From: Liolophura sinensis
Taxonomy: Eukaryota > Mollusca > Polyplacophora > Chitonida > Chitonidae
DNA length: 64,000 nt
Assembly: GCF_032854445.1 (NCBI RefSeq)
Contig: NW_027018131.1
Span: 1-64,000, forward strand
Reading direction: 5' to 3'
Shown here in pieces: positions 1-13,200 of the stretch (its first letter is position 1; every line of letters starts with the position of its first letter). A program made the position numbers and the translations under genes. Under the pieces are notes generated by a model that saw nothing but the letters and a program-made list of their open reading frames with translations, had not been told where the DNA came from and made no database searches.

Positions 1-60
1 GTCTTCGACTTAGAAGTAAGACATTTGCTGGGTGAGTTAAATGGGCTTGGCCCAAAGATT
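1..60 (+). repeat. Partial monomer at the left window edge
   Basis: The window opens inside a monomer, at GTCTTCGACTTAGAAG, and reaches the first TGACGTCG at 61. The array therefore continues to the left of the window. Confidence 0.97.
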
Positions 61-589
61 TGACGTCGTCTGGGCTACCGAAGGGCACATAACTTATAAT
101 GAAAAATTGAATATAGTAATGACCAGTCGCGATTGTACATAGCTAATGTACCCGATTTCAATAAGCAAAAAGACCAGGCAAAAATCCAAAAGTGGAAAAA
201 CTGTTCCAATGCTGCTGGTAAGAGGCTAATCCGACGTATTTTGTGACGAGAAATCGAATGGTGCAAACCGCGTTGCTCTCCGACCAATACTTTTGGCTGT
301 AGCCACAAATGAATAATCAATGATGTCAAGATCACGTGCCCAGCAACGGCTCTTACTCCATGGAAACCATAGAAATTTGCAATTTTTCAACAGCTGGAGA
401 TGCCTGGCCAATTGCGCATCTTTTGGCACCTTATTGATGTGGGTCAGTGTTCAATTGTACTTTTTACAGCGGATTGTATCAAGTACCTTGTGTTTTTTTT
501 ATATACAAATGGTGTGGTTTTTCTACATGTAGATAAAGACATTGAGTTTGTCTTCGACTTAGAAGTAAGACATTTGCTGGGTGAGTTAA

Positions 590-796
590 ATGGGCTTGGC
601 CCAAAGATTTGACGTCGTCTGGGCTACCGAAGGGCACATAACTTATAATGAAAAGTTGAAATATAGTAATGACCAGTGGCGATTGTACATTTTTAATGTA
701 GCCGATTTCAATTCGCAAAAAGACCAGGCAAAAATCCAAAAGTGGAAAAACTGTTCCAATGCTGCTGGTAAGAGGCTAATCCGACGTATTTTGTGA
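590..796 (+). pseudogene. Open, protein-like 68-codon frame in monomer 2 (possible relic coding segment)
   Basis: ATG at 590-592 leads to TGA at 794-796. The predicted 68 residues look like a folded, soluble protein piece rather than random translation. They begin MGLAQRFDVVWATEGHI, include the aromatic stretch QWRLYIFNVADF near residues 30-41, and continue into a lysine-rich segment with QKWKNCSNAAGKR before RRIL. I do not recognise the family. The frame depends on four differences peculiar to this monomer; in the others the missing A shifts the frame and TAG follows at GTACATAG. The strong donor-like GGTAAGA lies inside its 3' part, so the true end could have been an exon boundary. There is no upstream promoter or context to show expression. 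The alternative is a chance open frame in repeat DNA. Confidence 0.35.
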
Positions 797-1161
797 CGAG
801 AAATCGAATGGTGCAAACCGCGTTGCTCTCCGACCAATACTTTTGGCTGTAGCCACAAATGAATAATCAATGATGTCAAGATCACGTGCCCAGCAACGGC
901 TCTTACTCCATGGAAACCAAGGAAATTTGCAATTTTTCAACAGCTGGAGATGCCTGGCCCAATTGCGCATCCTTTGGCACCTTATTGATGTGGGTCAGTG
1001 TTCAATTGTACTTTTTACAGCGGATTGTATCAAGTACCTTGTGTTTTTTTTTATATACAAATGGTGTGGTTTTTCTACATGTAGATAAAGACATTGAGTT
1101 TGTCTTCGACTTAGAAGTAAGACATTTGTTGGGTGAGTTAAATGGGCTTGGCCCAAAGATT
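610..1161 (+). repeat. Monomer 2, divergent copy of 552 bp
   Basis: Compared with all other copies, this monomer has an extra A at 659-661 (TTGAAATATAG instead of TTGAATATAG), G instead of C at 678, and TT instead of AG at 691-692. Together they open a plus-strand frame that is closed in the other copies. The T run is 9 long (1044-1052). It could be an ancestral-type copy that escaped homogenisation, or a variant that became open by chance. Confidence 0.85.
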
Positions 1162-3267
1162 TGACGTCGTCTGGGCTACCGAAGGGCACATAACTTATAA
1201 TGAAAAGTTGAATATAGTAATGACCAGTCGCGATTGTACATAGTTAATGCAGCCGATTTCAATTCGCAAAAAGACCAGGCAAAAATCCAAAAGTGGAAAA
1301 ACTGTTCCAATGCTGCTGGTAAGAGGCTAATCCGACGTATTTTGTGACGAGAAATCGAATGGTGCAAACCGCGTTGCTCTGCGACCAATACTTTTGGCTG
1401 TAGCCACAAATGAATAATCAATGATGTCAAGATCACGTGCCCAGCAACGGCTCTTAATCCATGGAAACCATAGAAATTTGCAATTTTTCAACAGCTGGAG
1501 ATGCCTGGCCCAATTGCGCATCTTTTGGCACCTTATTGATGTGGGTCAGTGTTCAATTGTACTGTTTACAGCGGACTGTGTCATGTACCTTGTGTTTTTT
1601 TATATACAAATGGTGTGGTTTTTCTACATGTAGATAAAGACATTGAGTTTGTCTTCGACTTAGAAGTAAGACATTTGCTGGGTGAGTTAAATGGGCTTGG
1701 CCCAAAGATTTGACGTCGTCTGGGCTACCGAATGGGCACATAACTTATAATGAAAAGTTGAATATAGTAATGACCAGTCGCGATTGTACATAGTTAATGT
1801 AGCCGATTTCAATTCGCAAAAAGACCAGGCAAAAATCCAAAAGTAGAAAAACTGTTCCAATGCTGCTGGCAAGAGGCTAATCCGACGTATTTTGTGACGA
1901 GAAATCGAATGGTGCAAACCCCGTTGCTCTCCGACCAATACTTTTGGCTGTAGCCACAAATGAATAATCAATGATGTCAAGATCACGTGCCCAGCAACGG
2001 CTCTTAATCCATGGAAACCATAGAAATTTGCAATTTTTCAACAGCTGGAGATGCCTGGCCCAATTGCGCATCTTTTGACACCTTTTTGATGTGGGTCAGT
2101 GTTTAATTGTACTTTTTACAGCGGATTGTATCAAGTACCTTGTGTTTTTTTATATACAAATGGTGTGGTTTTTCTACATGTAGATAAAGACATTGAGTTT
2201 GTCTTCGACTTAGAAGTAAGACATTTGCTGGGTGAGTTAAATGGGCTTGGCCCAAAGATTTGACGTCGTCTGGGCTACCGAAGGGCACATAACTTATAAT
2301 GAAAAGTTGAATATAGTAATGACCAGTCGCGATTGTACATAGTTAATGTAGCCGATTTCAATTAGCAAAAAGACCAGGCAAAAATCCAAAAGTGGAAAAA
2401 CTGTTCCAATGCTGCTGGTAAGAGGCTAATCCGACGTATTTTGTGACGAGAAATCGAACGGTGCAAACCGCGTTGCTCTCCGACCAATACTTTTGGGTGT
2501 AGCCACAAATGAATAATCAATGATGTCAAGATCACGTGCCCAGCAACGGCTCTTAATCCATGGAAACCATAGAAATTTGCAATTTTTCAACAGCTGGAGA
2601 TGCCTGGCCCAATTGCGCATCTTTTGACACCTTATTGATGTGGGTCAGTGTTCAATTGTACTTTTTACAGCGGACTGTGTCATGTACCTTGTGTTTTTTT
2701 TATATACAAATGGTGTGGTTTTTCTACATGTAGATAAAGACATTGAGTTTGTCTTCGACTTAGAAGTAAGACATTTGCTGGGTGAGTTAAATGGGCTTGG
2801 CCCAAAGATTTGACGTCGTCTGGGCTACCGAAGGGCACATAACTTATAATGAAAAGTTGAATATAGTAATGACCAGTCGCGATTGTACATAGTTAATGTA
2901 GCCGATTTCAATTCGCAAAAAGACCAGGCAAAAATCCAAAAGTAGAAAAACTGTTCCAATGCTGCTGGTAAGAGGCTAATCCGACGTATTTTGTGACGAG
3001 AAATCGAATGGTGCAAACCGCGTTGCTCTCCGACCAATACTTTTGGCTGTAGCCACAAATGAATAATCAATGATGTCAAGATCACGTGCCCAGCAACGGC
3101 TCTTACTCCATGGAAACCATAGAAATTTGCAATTTTTCAACAGCTGGAGATGCCTGGCCCAATTGCGCATCTTTTGGCACCTTATTGATGTGGGTCAGTG
3201 TTCAATTGTACTTTTTACAGCAGACTGTATCAAGTACCTTGTGTTTTTTTATATACAAATGGTGTGG

Positions 3268-3287
3268 TTTATCTACATGTAGATAAA
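3268..3287. other. 20-bp perfect palindrome (monomer 6)
   Basis: TTTATCTACATGTAGATAAA equals its own reverse complement. Usual monomers have TTTTTCTACATGTAGATAAA, where only the central 12 bp (TCTACATGTAGA) are self-complementary. A single T-to-A change extends the dyad by eight bases. Confidence 0.9.
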
Positions 3288-3454
3288 GACATTGAGTTTG
3301 TCTTCGACTTAGAAGTAAGACATTTGCTGGGTGAGTTAAATGGGCTTGGCCCAAAGATTTGACGTCGTCTGGGCTACCGAAGGGCACATAACTTATAATC
3401 AAAAGTTGAATGTAGTAATGACCAGTCGCGATTGTACATAGTTAATGTAGCCGA

Positions 3455-5560
3455 TTTCATTAGCAAAAAGACCAGGCAAAAATCCAAAAGTAGAAAAACT
3501 GTTCCAATGCTGCTGGTAAGAGGCCTAATCCGACGTATTTTGTGACGAGAAATCGAATGGTGCAAACCGCGTTGCTCTCCGACCAATACTTTTGGCTGTA
3601 GCCACAAATGAATAATCAATGATGTCAAGATCACGTGCCCAGCAACGGCTCTTAATCCATGGAAACCATAGAAATTTGTAATTTTTCAACAGCTGGAGAT
3701 GCCTGGCCCAATTGCGCATCTTTTGGCACCTTATTGATGTGGGTCAGTGTTCAATTGTACTTTATACAGCGGACTGTATCAAGTACCTTGCGTTTTTTTT
3801 ATAAACAAATGGTGTGGTTTTTCTACATGTAGATAAAGACATTGAGATTGTCTTCGACTTAGAAGTAAGACATTTGCTGGGTGAGTTAAATGGGCTTGGC
3901 CAAAGATTTGACGTCGTCTGGGCTACCGAAGGGCACATAACTTATAATGAAAAGTTGAATATAGTAATGACCAGTCGCGATTGTACATAGTTAATGTAGC
4001 CGATTTCAATTAGCAAAAAAGACCAGGCAAAAATCAAAAGTGGAAAAACTGTTCCAATGCTGCTGGTAAGAGGCTAATCCGACGTATTTTGTGACGAGAA
4101 ATCGAATGATGCAAACCGCGTTGCTCTCCGACCAATACTTTTTGGCTGTAGCCACAAATGAATAATCAATGATGTCAAGATCACGTGCCCAGCAACGGCT
4201 CCTAATCCATGGAAACCATAGAAATTTGCAATTTTTCAACAGCTGGAGATGCCTTGGCCCAATTGCGCATCTTTTGGCACCTTATTGATGTGGGTCAGTG
4301 TTCAATTGTACTTTTTACAGCGGACTGTTTCATGTACCTTGTGTTTTTTTTTTATATACAAATGGTGTGGTTTTTCTACATGTAGATAAAGACATTGAGT
4401 TTGTCTTCGACTTAGAAGTAATACATTTGCTGGGTGAGTTAAATGGGCTTGGCCCAAAGATTTGACGTCGTCTGGGCTACCGAAGGGCACATAAACTTAT
4501 AATGAAAAGTTGAATATAGTAATGACCAGTCGCGATTGTACATAGTTAATGTAGCCGATTTCAATTCGCAAAAAGACCAGGCAAAAATCCAAAAGTAGAA
4601 AAACTGTTCCAATGCTACTGGTAAGAGGCTAATCCGACGTATTTTGTGACGAGAAATCGAATGGTGCAAACCGCGGTTGCTCTCCGACCAATACTTTTGG
4701 CTGTAGCCACAAATGAATAATCAATGATGTGAAGATCACGTGCCCAGCAACGGCTCTTAATCTATGGAAACCATAGAAATTTGCAATTTTTCAACAGCTG
4801 GAGATGCCTGGCCCAATTGCGCATCTTTTGGCACCTTATTGATGTGGGTCAGTGTTCAATTGTACTTTTTACAGCAGACTGTATTAAGTACCTTGTGTTT
4901 TTTTATATACAAATGGTGTGGTTTATCTACATGTAGATAAAGACATTGAGTTTGTCTTCGACTTAGAAGTAAGACATTTGCTGGGTGAGTTAAATGGGCT
5001 TGGCCAAAGATTTGACGTCGTCTGGGCTACCGAAGGGCACATAACTATAATAAAAAGTTGAATGTAGTAATGACCAGTCGCGATTGTACATAGTTAATGT
5101 AGCCGATTTCAATTCGCAAAAAGACCAGGCAAAAATCCAAAAGTAGAAAAACTGTTCCAATGCTGCTGGTAAGAGGCTAATCCGACGTATTTTGTGACGA
5201 GAATCGAATGGTGCAAACCGCGTTGCTCTCCGACCAATACTTTTGGCTGTAGCCACAAATGAATAATCAATGATGTCAAGATCACGTGCCCAGCAACGGC
5301 TCTTAATCCATGGAAACCATAGAAATTGTAATTTTTCAACAGCTGGAGATGCCTGGCCCAATTGCGCATCTTTTGGCACCTTATTGATGTGGGTCAGTGT
5401 TCAATTGTACTTTATACAGCGGACTGTATCAAGTACCTTGCGTTTTTTATAAACAAATGGTGTGGTTTTTCTACATGTAGATAAAGACATTGAGATTGTC
5501 TTCGACTTAGAAGTAAGACATTTGCTGGGTGAGTTAAATGGGCTTGGCCAAAGATTTGAC
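3455..5560. other. Indel-rich stretch, probably lower-accuracy sequence
   Basis: Relative to the consensus there are isolated one-base gains and losses near 3460 (A lost), 3523 (C gained), 3901 (C lost), 4017 (A gained), 4034 (C lost), 4140 (T gained), 4253 (T gained), 4495 (A gained), 4673 (G gained), 5005 (C lost), 5047 (T lost), 5203 (A lost), 5326 (T lost) and 5547 (C lost). Most fall in short homopolymers. Neighbouring monomers lack them. The 10-T run at 4344-4353 is the longest in the window. Confidence 0.7.
4922..4941. other. 20-bp perfect palindrome (monomer 9)
   Basis: Same extended dyad as at 3268-3287, three monomers downstream. It serves as a marker of the three-monomer register. 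Confidence 0.9.
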
Positions 5561-6563
5561 GTCGTCTGGGCTACCGAAGGGCACATAACTTATAATGAAA
5601 AGTTGAATATAGTAATGACCAGTCGCGATTGTACATAGTTAATGTAGCCGATTTCAATTAGCAAAAAGACCAGGCAAAAATCCAAAAGTGGAAAAACTGT
5701 TCCAATGCTGCTGGTAAGAGGCTAATCCGACGTGTTTTGTGACGAGAAATCGAATGATGCAAACCGCGTTGCTCTCCGACCAATACTTTTGGCTGTAGCC
5801 ACAAATGAATAATCAATGATGTCAAGATCACGTGCCCAGCAACGGCTCCTAATCCATGGAAACCATAGAAATTTGCAATTTTTCAACAGCTGGAGATGCC
5901 TGGCCCAATTGCGCATCTTTTGGCACCTTATTGATGTGGGTCAGTGTTCAATTGTACTTTTTACAGCGGACTGTGTCATGTACCTTGTGTTTTTTTTATA
6001 TACAAATGGTGTGGTTTTTCTACATGTAGATAAAGACATTGAGTTTGTCTTCGACTTAGAAGTAAGACATTTGCTGGGTGAGTTAAATGGGCTTGGCCCA
6101 AAGATTTGACGTCGTCTGGGCTACCGAAGGGCACATAACTTATAATGAAAAGTTGAATATAGTAATGACCAGTCGCGATTGTACATAGTTAATGTAGCCG
6201 ATTTCAATTCGCAAAAAGACCAGGCAAAAATCCAAAAGTAGAAAAACTGTTCCAATGCTGCTGGTAAGAGGCTAATCCGACGTATTTTGTGACGAGAAAT
6301 CGAATGGTGCAAACCGCGTTGCTCTCCGACCAATACTTTTGGCTGTAGCCACAAATGAATAATCAATGATGTCAAGATCACGTGCCCAGCAACGGCTCTT
6401 AATCCATGGAAACCATAGAAATTTGCAATTTTTCAACAGCTGGAGATGCCTGGCCCAATTGCGCATCTTTTGGCACCTTTTTGATGTGGGTCAGTGTTTA
6501 ATTGTACTTTTTACAGCGGATTGTATCAAGTACCTTGTGTTTTTTTATATACAAATGGTGTGG

Positions 6564-6583
6564 TTTATCTACATGTAGATAAA
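6564..6583. other. 20-bp perfect palindrome (monomer 12)
   Basis: Third and last extended dyad that I found, again three monomers on. Later copies show only the 12-bp core. Confidence 0.9.
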
Positions 6584-7205
6584 GACATTGAGTTTGTCTT
6601 CGACTTAGAAGTAAGACATTTGCTGGGTGAGTTAAATGGGCTTGGCCCAAAGATTTGACGTCGTCTGGGCTACCGAAGGGCACATAACTTATAATAAAAA
6701 GTTGAATGTAGTAATGACCATTTGCGATTGTACATAGTTAATGTAGCCGATTTCAATTAGCAAAAAGACCAGGCAAAAATCCAAAAGTAGAAAAACTGTT
6801 CCAATGCTGCTGGTAAGAGGCTAATCGGACGTATTTTGTGACGAGAAATCGAATGGTGCAAACCGCGTTGCTCTCCGACCAATACTTTTGGCTGTAGCCA
6901 CATATGAATAATCAATGATGTCAAGATCACGTGCCCAGCAACGGCTCTTAATCCATGGAAACCATAGAAATTTGTAATTTTTCAACAGCTGGAGATGCCT
7001 GGCCCAATTGCGCATCTTTTGGCACCTTATTAATGTGGGTCAGTGTTCAATTGTACTTTATACAGCGGACTGTATCAAGTACCTTGCGTTTTTTTTATAA
7101 ACAAATGGTGTGGTTTTTCTACATGTAGATAAAGACATTGAGATTGTCTTCGACTTAGAAGTAAGACATTTGCTGGGTGAGTTAAATGGGCTTGGCCCAA
7201 AGATT

Positions 7206-10200
7206 TGACGTCGTCTGGGCTACCGAAGGGCACATAACTTATAATGAAAAGTTGAATATAGTAATGACCAGTCGCGATTGTACATAGTTAATGTAGCCGA
7301 TTTCAATTAGCAAAAAGACCAGGCAAAAATCCAAAAGTGGAAAAACTGTTCCAATGCTGCTGGTAAGAGGCTAATCCGACGTATTTTGTGACGAGAAATC
7401 GAATGATGCAAACCGCGTTGCTCTCCGACCAATACTTTTGGCTGTAGCCACAAATGAATAATCAATGATGTCAAGATCACGTGCCCAGCAACGGCTCTTA
7501 ATCCATGGAAACCATAGAAATTTGCAATTTTTCAACAGCTGGAGATGCCTGGCCCAATTGCGCATCTTTTGGCACCTTATTGATGTGGGTCAGTGTTCAA
7601 TTGTACTTTATACAGCGGACTGTATCAAGTACCTTGCGTTTTTTTATAAACAAATGGTGTGGTTTTTCTACATGTAGATAAAGACATTGAGATTGTCTTC
7701 GACTTAGAAGTAAGACATTTGCTGGGTGAGTTAAATGGGCTTGGCCCAAAGATTTGACGTCGTCTGGGCTACCGAAGGGCACATAACTTATAATGAAAAG
7801 TTGAATATAGTAATGACCAGTCGCGATTGTACATAGTTAATGTAGCCGATTTCAATTAGCAAAAAGACCAGGCAAAAATCCAAAAGTGGAAAAACTGTTC
7901 CAATGCTGCTGGTAAGAGGCTAATCCGACGTATTTTGTGACGAGAAATCGAATGGTGCAAACCGCGTTGCTCTCCGACCATTACTTTTGGCTGTAGCCAC
8001 AAATGAATAATCAATGATGTCAAGATCACGTGCCCAGCAACGGCTCTTAATCCATGGAAACCATAGAAATTTGTAATTTTTCAACAGCTGGAGATGCCTG
8101 GCCCAATTGCGCATCTTTTGGCACCTTATTGATGTGGGTCAGTGTTCAATTGTACTTTATACAGCGGACTGTATCAAGTACCTTGTGTTTTTTTTATATA
8201 CAAATGGTGTGGTTTTTCTACATGTAGATAAAGACATTGAGTTTGTGTTCGACTTAGAAGTAAGACATTTGCTGGGTGAGTTAAATGGGCTTGGCCCAAA
8301 GATTTGACGTCGTCTGGGCTACCGAAGGGCACATAACTTATAGTGAAAAGTTGAATATAGTAATGACCAGTCGCGATTGTACATAGTTAATGTAGCCGAT
8401 TTCAATTCGCAAAAAAAACCAGGCAAAAATCCAAAAGTAGAAAAACTGTTCCAATGCTGCTGGTAAGAGGCTAATCCGACGTATTTTGTGACGAGAAATC
8501 GAATGGTGCAAACCGCGTTGCTCTGCGACCAACACTTTTGGCTGTAGCCACAAATGAATAATCAATGATGTCAAGATCACGTGCCCAGCAACGGCTCTTA
8601 CTCCATGGAAACCAAGGAAATTTGCAATTTTTCAACAGCTGGAGATGCTTGGCCCAATTGCGCATCCTTTGGCACCTTATTGATGTGGGTCAGTGTTCAA
8701 TTGTACTTTTTACAGCGGATTGTATCAAGTACCTTGTGTTTTTTTTATATACAAATGGTGTGGTTTTTCTACATGTAGATAAAGACATTGAGTTTGTCTT
8801 CGACTTAGAAGTAAGACATTTGCTGGGTGAGTTAAATGGGCTTGGCCCAAAGATTTGACGTCGTCTGGGCTACCGAAGGGCACATAACTTACAATGAAAA
8901 GTTAAATATAGTAATGACCAGTCGCGATTGTACATAGTTAATGTAGCCGATTTCAATTCGCAAAAAGACCAGGCAAAAATCCAAAAGTAGAAAAACTGTT
9001 CCAATGCTGCTGGTAAGAGGCTAATCCGACGTATTTTGTGACGAGAAATCGAATGGTGCAAACCGCGTTGCTCTCCGACCAATGCTTTTGGCTGTAGCCA
9101 CAAGTGAATAATCAATGATGTCAAGATCATGTGCCCAGCAACGGCTCTTACTCCATGGAAACCAAGGAAATTTGCAATTTTTCAACAGCTGGAGATGCCT
9201 GGCCCAATTGCGCATCCTTTGGCACCTTATCGATGTGGGTCAGTGTTCAATTGTACTTTTCACAGCAGATTGTATCAAGTGCCTTGTGTTTTTTTTTATA
9301 TACAAATGGTGTGGTTTTTCTACATGTAGATAAAGACATTGAGATTGTCTTCGACTTAGAAGTAAGACATTTGCTGGGTGAGTTAAATGGGCTTGGCCCA
9401 AAGATTTGACGTCGTCTGGGCTACCGAAGGGCACATAACTTATAATGAAAAGTTGAATATAGTAATGACCAGTCGCGATTGTACATAGTTAATGTAGCCG
9501 ATTTCAATTAGCAAAAAGACCAGGCAAAAATCCAAAAGTGGAAAAACTGTTCCAATGCTGCTGGTAAGAGGCTAATCCGACGTATTTTGTGACGAGAAAT
9601 CGAATGATGCAAACCGCGTTGCTCTCCGACCAATACTTTTGGCTGTAGCCACAAATGAATAATCAATGATGTCAAGATCACGTGCCCAGCAACGGCTCTT
9701 ACTCCATGGAAACCATAGAAATTTGCAATTTTTCAACAGCTGGAGATGCCTGGCCCAATTGCGCATCTTTTGGCACCTTATTGATGTGGGTCAGTGTTCA
9801 ATTGTACTTTTTACAGCGGACTGTGTCATGTACCTTGTGTTTTTTTTATATACAAATGGTGTGGTTTTTCTACATGTAGATAAAGACATTGAGTTTGTCT
9901 TCGACTTAGAAGTAAGACATTTGCTGGGTGAGTTAAATGGGCTTGGCCCAAAGATTTGACGTCGTCTGGGCTACCGAAGGGCACATAACTTATAATGAAA
10001 AGTTGAATATAGTAATGACCAGTCGCGATTGTACATAGTTAATGTAGCCGATTTCAATTCGCAAAAAGACCAGGCAAAAATCCAAAAGTAGAAAAACTGT
10101 TCCAATGCTGCTGGTAAGAGGCTAATCCGACGTATTTTGTGACGAGAAATCGAATGGTGCAAACCGCGTTGCTCTCCAACCAATACTTTTGGCTGTAGCC

Positions 10201-13200
10201 ACAAATGAATAATCAATGATGTCAAGATCACGTGCCCAGCAACGGCTCTTACTCCACGGAAACCAAGGAAATTTGCAATTTTTCAACAGCTGGAGATGCC
10301 TGGCCCAATTGCGCATCCTTTGGCACCTTATTGATGTGGGTCAGTGTTCAATTGTACTTTTTACAGCGGATTGTATCAAGTACCTTGTGTTTTTTTTTAT
10401 ATACAAATGGTGTGGTTTTTCTACATGTAGATAAAGACATTGAGTTTGTCTTCGACTTAGAAGTAAGACATTTGCTGGGTGAGTTAAATGGGCTTGGCCC
10501 AAAGATTTGACGTCGTCTGGGCTACCGAAGGGCACATAACTTATAGTGAAAAGTTGAATATAGTAATGACCAGTCGCGATTGTACATAGTTAATGTAGCC
10601 GATTTCAATTCGCAAAAAAAACCAGGCAAAAATCCAAAAGTAGAAAAACTGTTCCAATGCTGCTGGTAAGAGGCTAATCCGACGTATTTTGTGACGAGAA
10701 ATCGAATGGTGCAAACCGCGTTGCTCTGCGACCAATACTTTTGGCTGTAGCCACAAATGAATAATCAATGATGTCAAGATCACGTGCCCAGCAACGGCTC
10801 TTACTCCATGGAAACCAAGGAAATTTGTAATTTTTCAACAGCTGGAGATGCTTGGCCCAATTGCGCATCCTTTGGCACCTTATTGATGTGGGTCAGTGTT
10901 CAATTGTACTTTTTACAGCGGATTGTATCAAGTACCTTGTGTTTTTTTTATATACAAATGGTGTGGTTTTTCTACATGTAGATAAAGACATTGAGTTTGT
11001 CTTCGACTTAGAAGTAAGACATTTGCTGGGTGAGTTAAATGGGCTTGGCCCAAAGATTTGACGTCGTCTGGGCTACCGAAGGGCACATAACTTACAATGA
11101 AAAGTTAAATATAGTAATGACCAGTCGCGATTGTACATAGTTAATGTAGCCGATTTCAATTCGCAAAAAGACCAGGCAAAAATCCAAAAGTAGAAAAACT
11201 GTTCCAATGCTGCTGGTAAGAGGCTAATCCGACGTATTTTGTGACGAGAAATCGAATGGTGCAAACCGCGTTGCTCTCCGACCAATACTTTTGGCTGTAG
11301 CCACAAATGAATAATCAATGATGTCAAGATCACGTGCACAGCAACGGCTCTTACTCCATGGAAACCAAGGAAATTTGCAATTTTTCAACAGCTGGAGATG
11401 CCTGGCCCAATTGCGCATCTTTTGGCACCTTATTGATGTGGGTCAGTGTTCAATTGTACTTTTTACAGCGGATTGTATCAAGTACCTTGTGTTTTTTTTA
11501 TATACAAATGGTGTGGTTTTTCTACATGTAGATAAAGAGATTGAGTTTGTCTTCGACTTAGAAGTAAGACATTTGCTGGGTGAGTTAAATGGGCTTGGCC
11601 CAAAGATTTGACGTCGTCTGGGCTACCGAAGGGCACATAACTTATAATGAAAAGTTGAATATAGTAATGACCAGTCGCGATTGTACATAGTTAATGTAGC
11701 CGATTTCAATTAGCAAAAAGACCAGGCAAAAATCCAAAAGTAGAAAAACTGTTCCAATGCTGCTGGTAAGAGGCTAATCCGACGTATTTTGTGACGAGAA
11801 ATCGAATGGTGCAAACCGCGTTGCTCTGCGACCAATACTTTTGGCTGTAGCCACAAATGAATAATCAATGATGTCAAGATCACGTGCCCAGCAACGGCTC
11901 TTAATCCATGGAAACCATAGAAATTTGCAATTTTTCAACAGCTGGAGATGCCTGGCCCAATTGCGCATCTTTCGGCACCTGATTGATGTGGGTCAGTGTT
12001 CAATTGTACTTTTTACAGCGGACTGTTTCATGTACCTTGTGTTTTTTTTATATACAAATGGTGTGGTTTTTCTACATGTAGATAAAGACATTGAGTTTTT
12101 CTTCGACTTAGAAGTAAGACATTTGCTGGGTGAGTTAAATGGGCTTGGCCCAAAGATTTGACGTCGTCTGGGCTACCGAAGGGCACATAACTTATAATGA
12201 AAAGTTGAATATAGTAATGACCAGTCGCGATTGTACATAGTTAATGTAGCCGATTTCAATTCGCAAAAAAAACAGGCAAAAATCCAAAAGTAGAAAAACT
12301 GTTCCAATGCTGCTGGTAAGAGGCTAATCCGACGTATTTTGTGACGAGAAATCGAATGGTGCAAACCGCGTTGCTCGCCGACCAATACTTTTGGCTGTAG
12401 CCGCAAGTGAATAATCAATGATGTCAAGATCACGTGCCCAGCAACGGCTCTTACTCCATGGAAACCAAGGAAATTTGCAATTTTTCAACAGCTGGAGATG
12501 CCTGGCCCAATTGCGCATCTTTTGGCACCTTTTTGATGTGGGTCAGTGTTTAATTGTACTTTTTACAGCGGATTGTATCAAGTAACTTGTGTTTTTTATA
12601 TACAAATGGTGTTGTTTTTCTACATGTAGATAAAGACATTGAGTTTGTCTTCGACTTAGAAGTAAGACATTTGCTGGGTGAGTTAAATGGGCTTGGCCCA
12701 AAGATTTGACGTCGTCTGGGCTACCGAAGGGCACATAACTTATAATGAAATGTTGAATATAGTAATGACCAGTCGCGATTGTACATAGTTAATGTAGCCG
12801 ATTTCAATTAGCAAAAAGACCAGGCAAAAATCCAAAAGTGGAAAAACTGTTCCAATGCTGCTGGTAAGAGGCTAATCCGACGTATTTTGTGACGAGAAAT
12901 CGAATGGTGCAAACCGCGTTGCTCTCCAACCAATACTTTTGGCTGTAGCCACAAATGAATAATCAATGATGTCAAGATCACGTGCCCAGCAACGGCTCTT
13001 GCTCCATGGAAACCAAGGAGATTTGTAATTTTTCAACAGCTGGAGATGCTTGGCCCAATTGCGCATCCTTTGGCACCTTATTGATGTGGGTCAGTGTTCA
13101 ATTGTACTTTTTACAGCGGACTGTATCAAGTACCTTGCGTTTTTTTATAAACAAATGGTGTTGTTTTTCTACATGTAGATAAAGAGATTGGGTTTGTCTT

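Larger units (their letters stand above)
61..3359 (+). repeat. Monomers 1-6, left segment with divergent copies
   Basis: Copies start at 61, 610, 1162, 1711, 2261 and 2811. Monomers 1-3 carry private variants. Monomer 1 reads AGCTAATGTACCCGATTTCAATAAGC, split here only as a run of substitutions around 141-173. Monomer 2 has a one-base insertion and substitutions (see 590-796). Monomer 3 has GTTAATGCAG near 1243. Private variants of this kind are what is expected nearer the edge of a satellite, where homogenisation is weaker, but the window does not reach an edge. Monomer 6 has the first extended 20-bp palindrome (3268-3287). Confidence 0.8.
3360..7205 (+). repeat. Trimeric higher-order register, monomers 7-13
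   Basis: Starts are 3360, 3909, 4463, 5013, 5557, 6107 and 6656. Monomers 7, 10 and 13 share GTAATTTTT, GCG before the T run, ATAAACAAATGG and GAGATTGTC. Monomers 8 and 11 share GGCTCCTAATCC, GAATGATGC and GACTGT(T/G)TCATG. Monomers 9 and 12 share AATTCGC, AGTAGAAA and the 20-bp palindrome. The repeat is therefore 7-8-9 / 10-11-12 / 13, with a period of about 1.65 kb. Monomer 9 alone also has GTGAAGATCACG and TCTATGG, otherwise seen in monomers 34 and 90. Monomers 7-10 hold many single-base indels (see separate entry). Confidence 0.85.
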
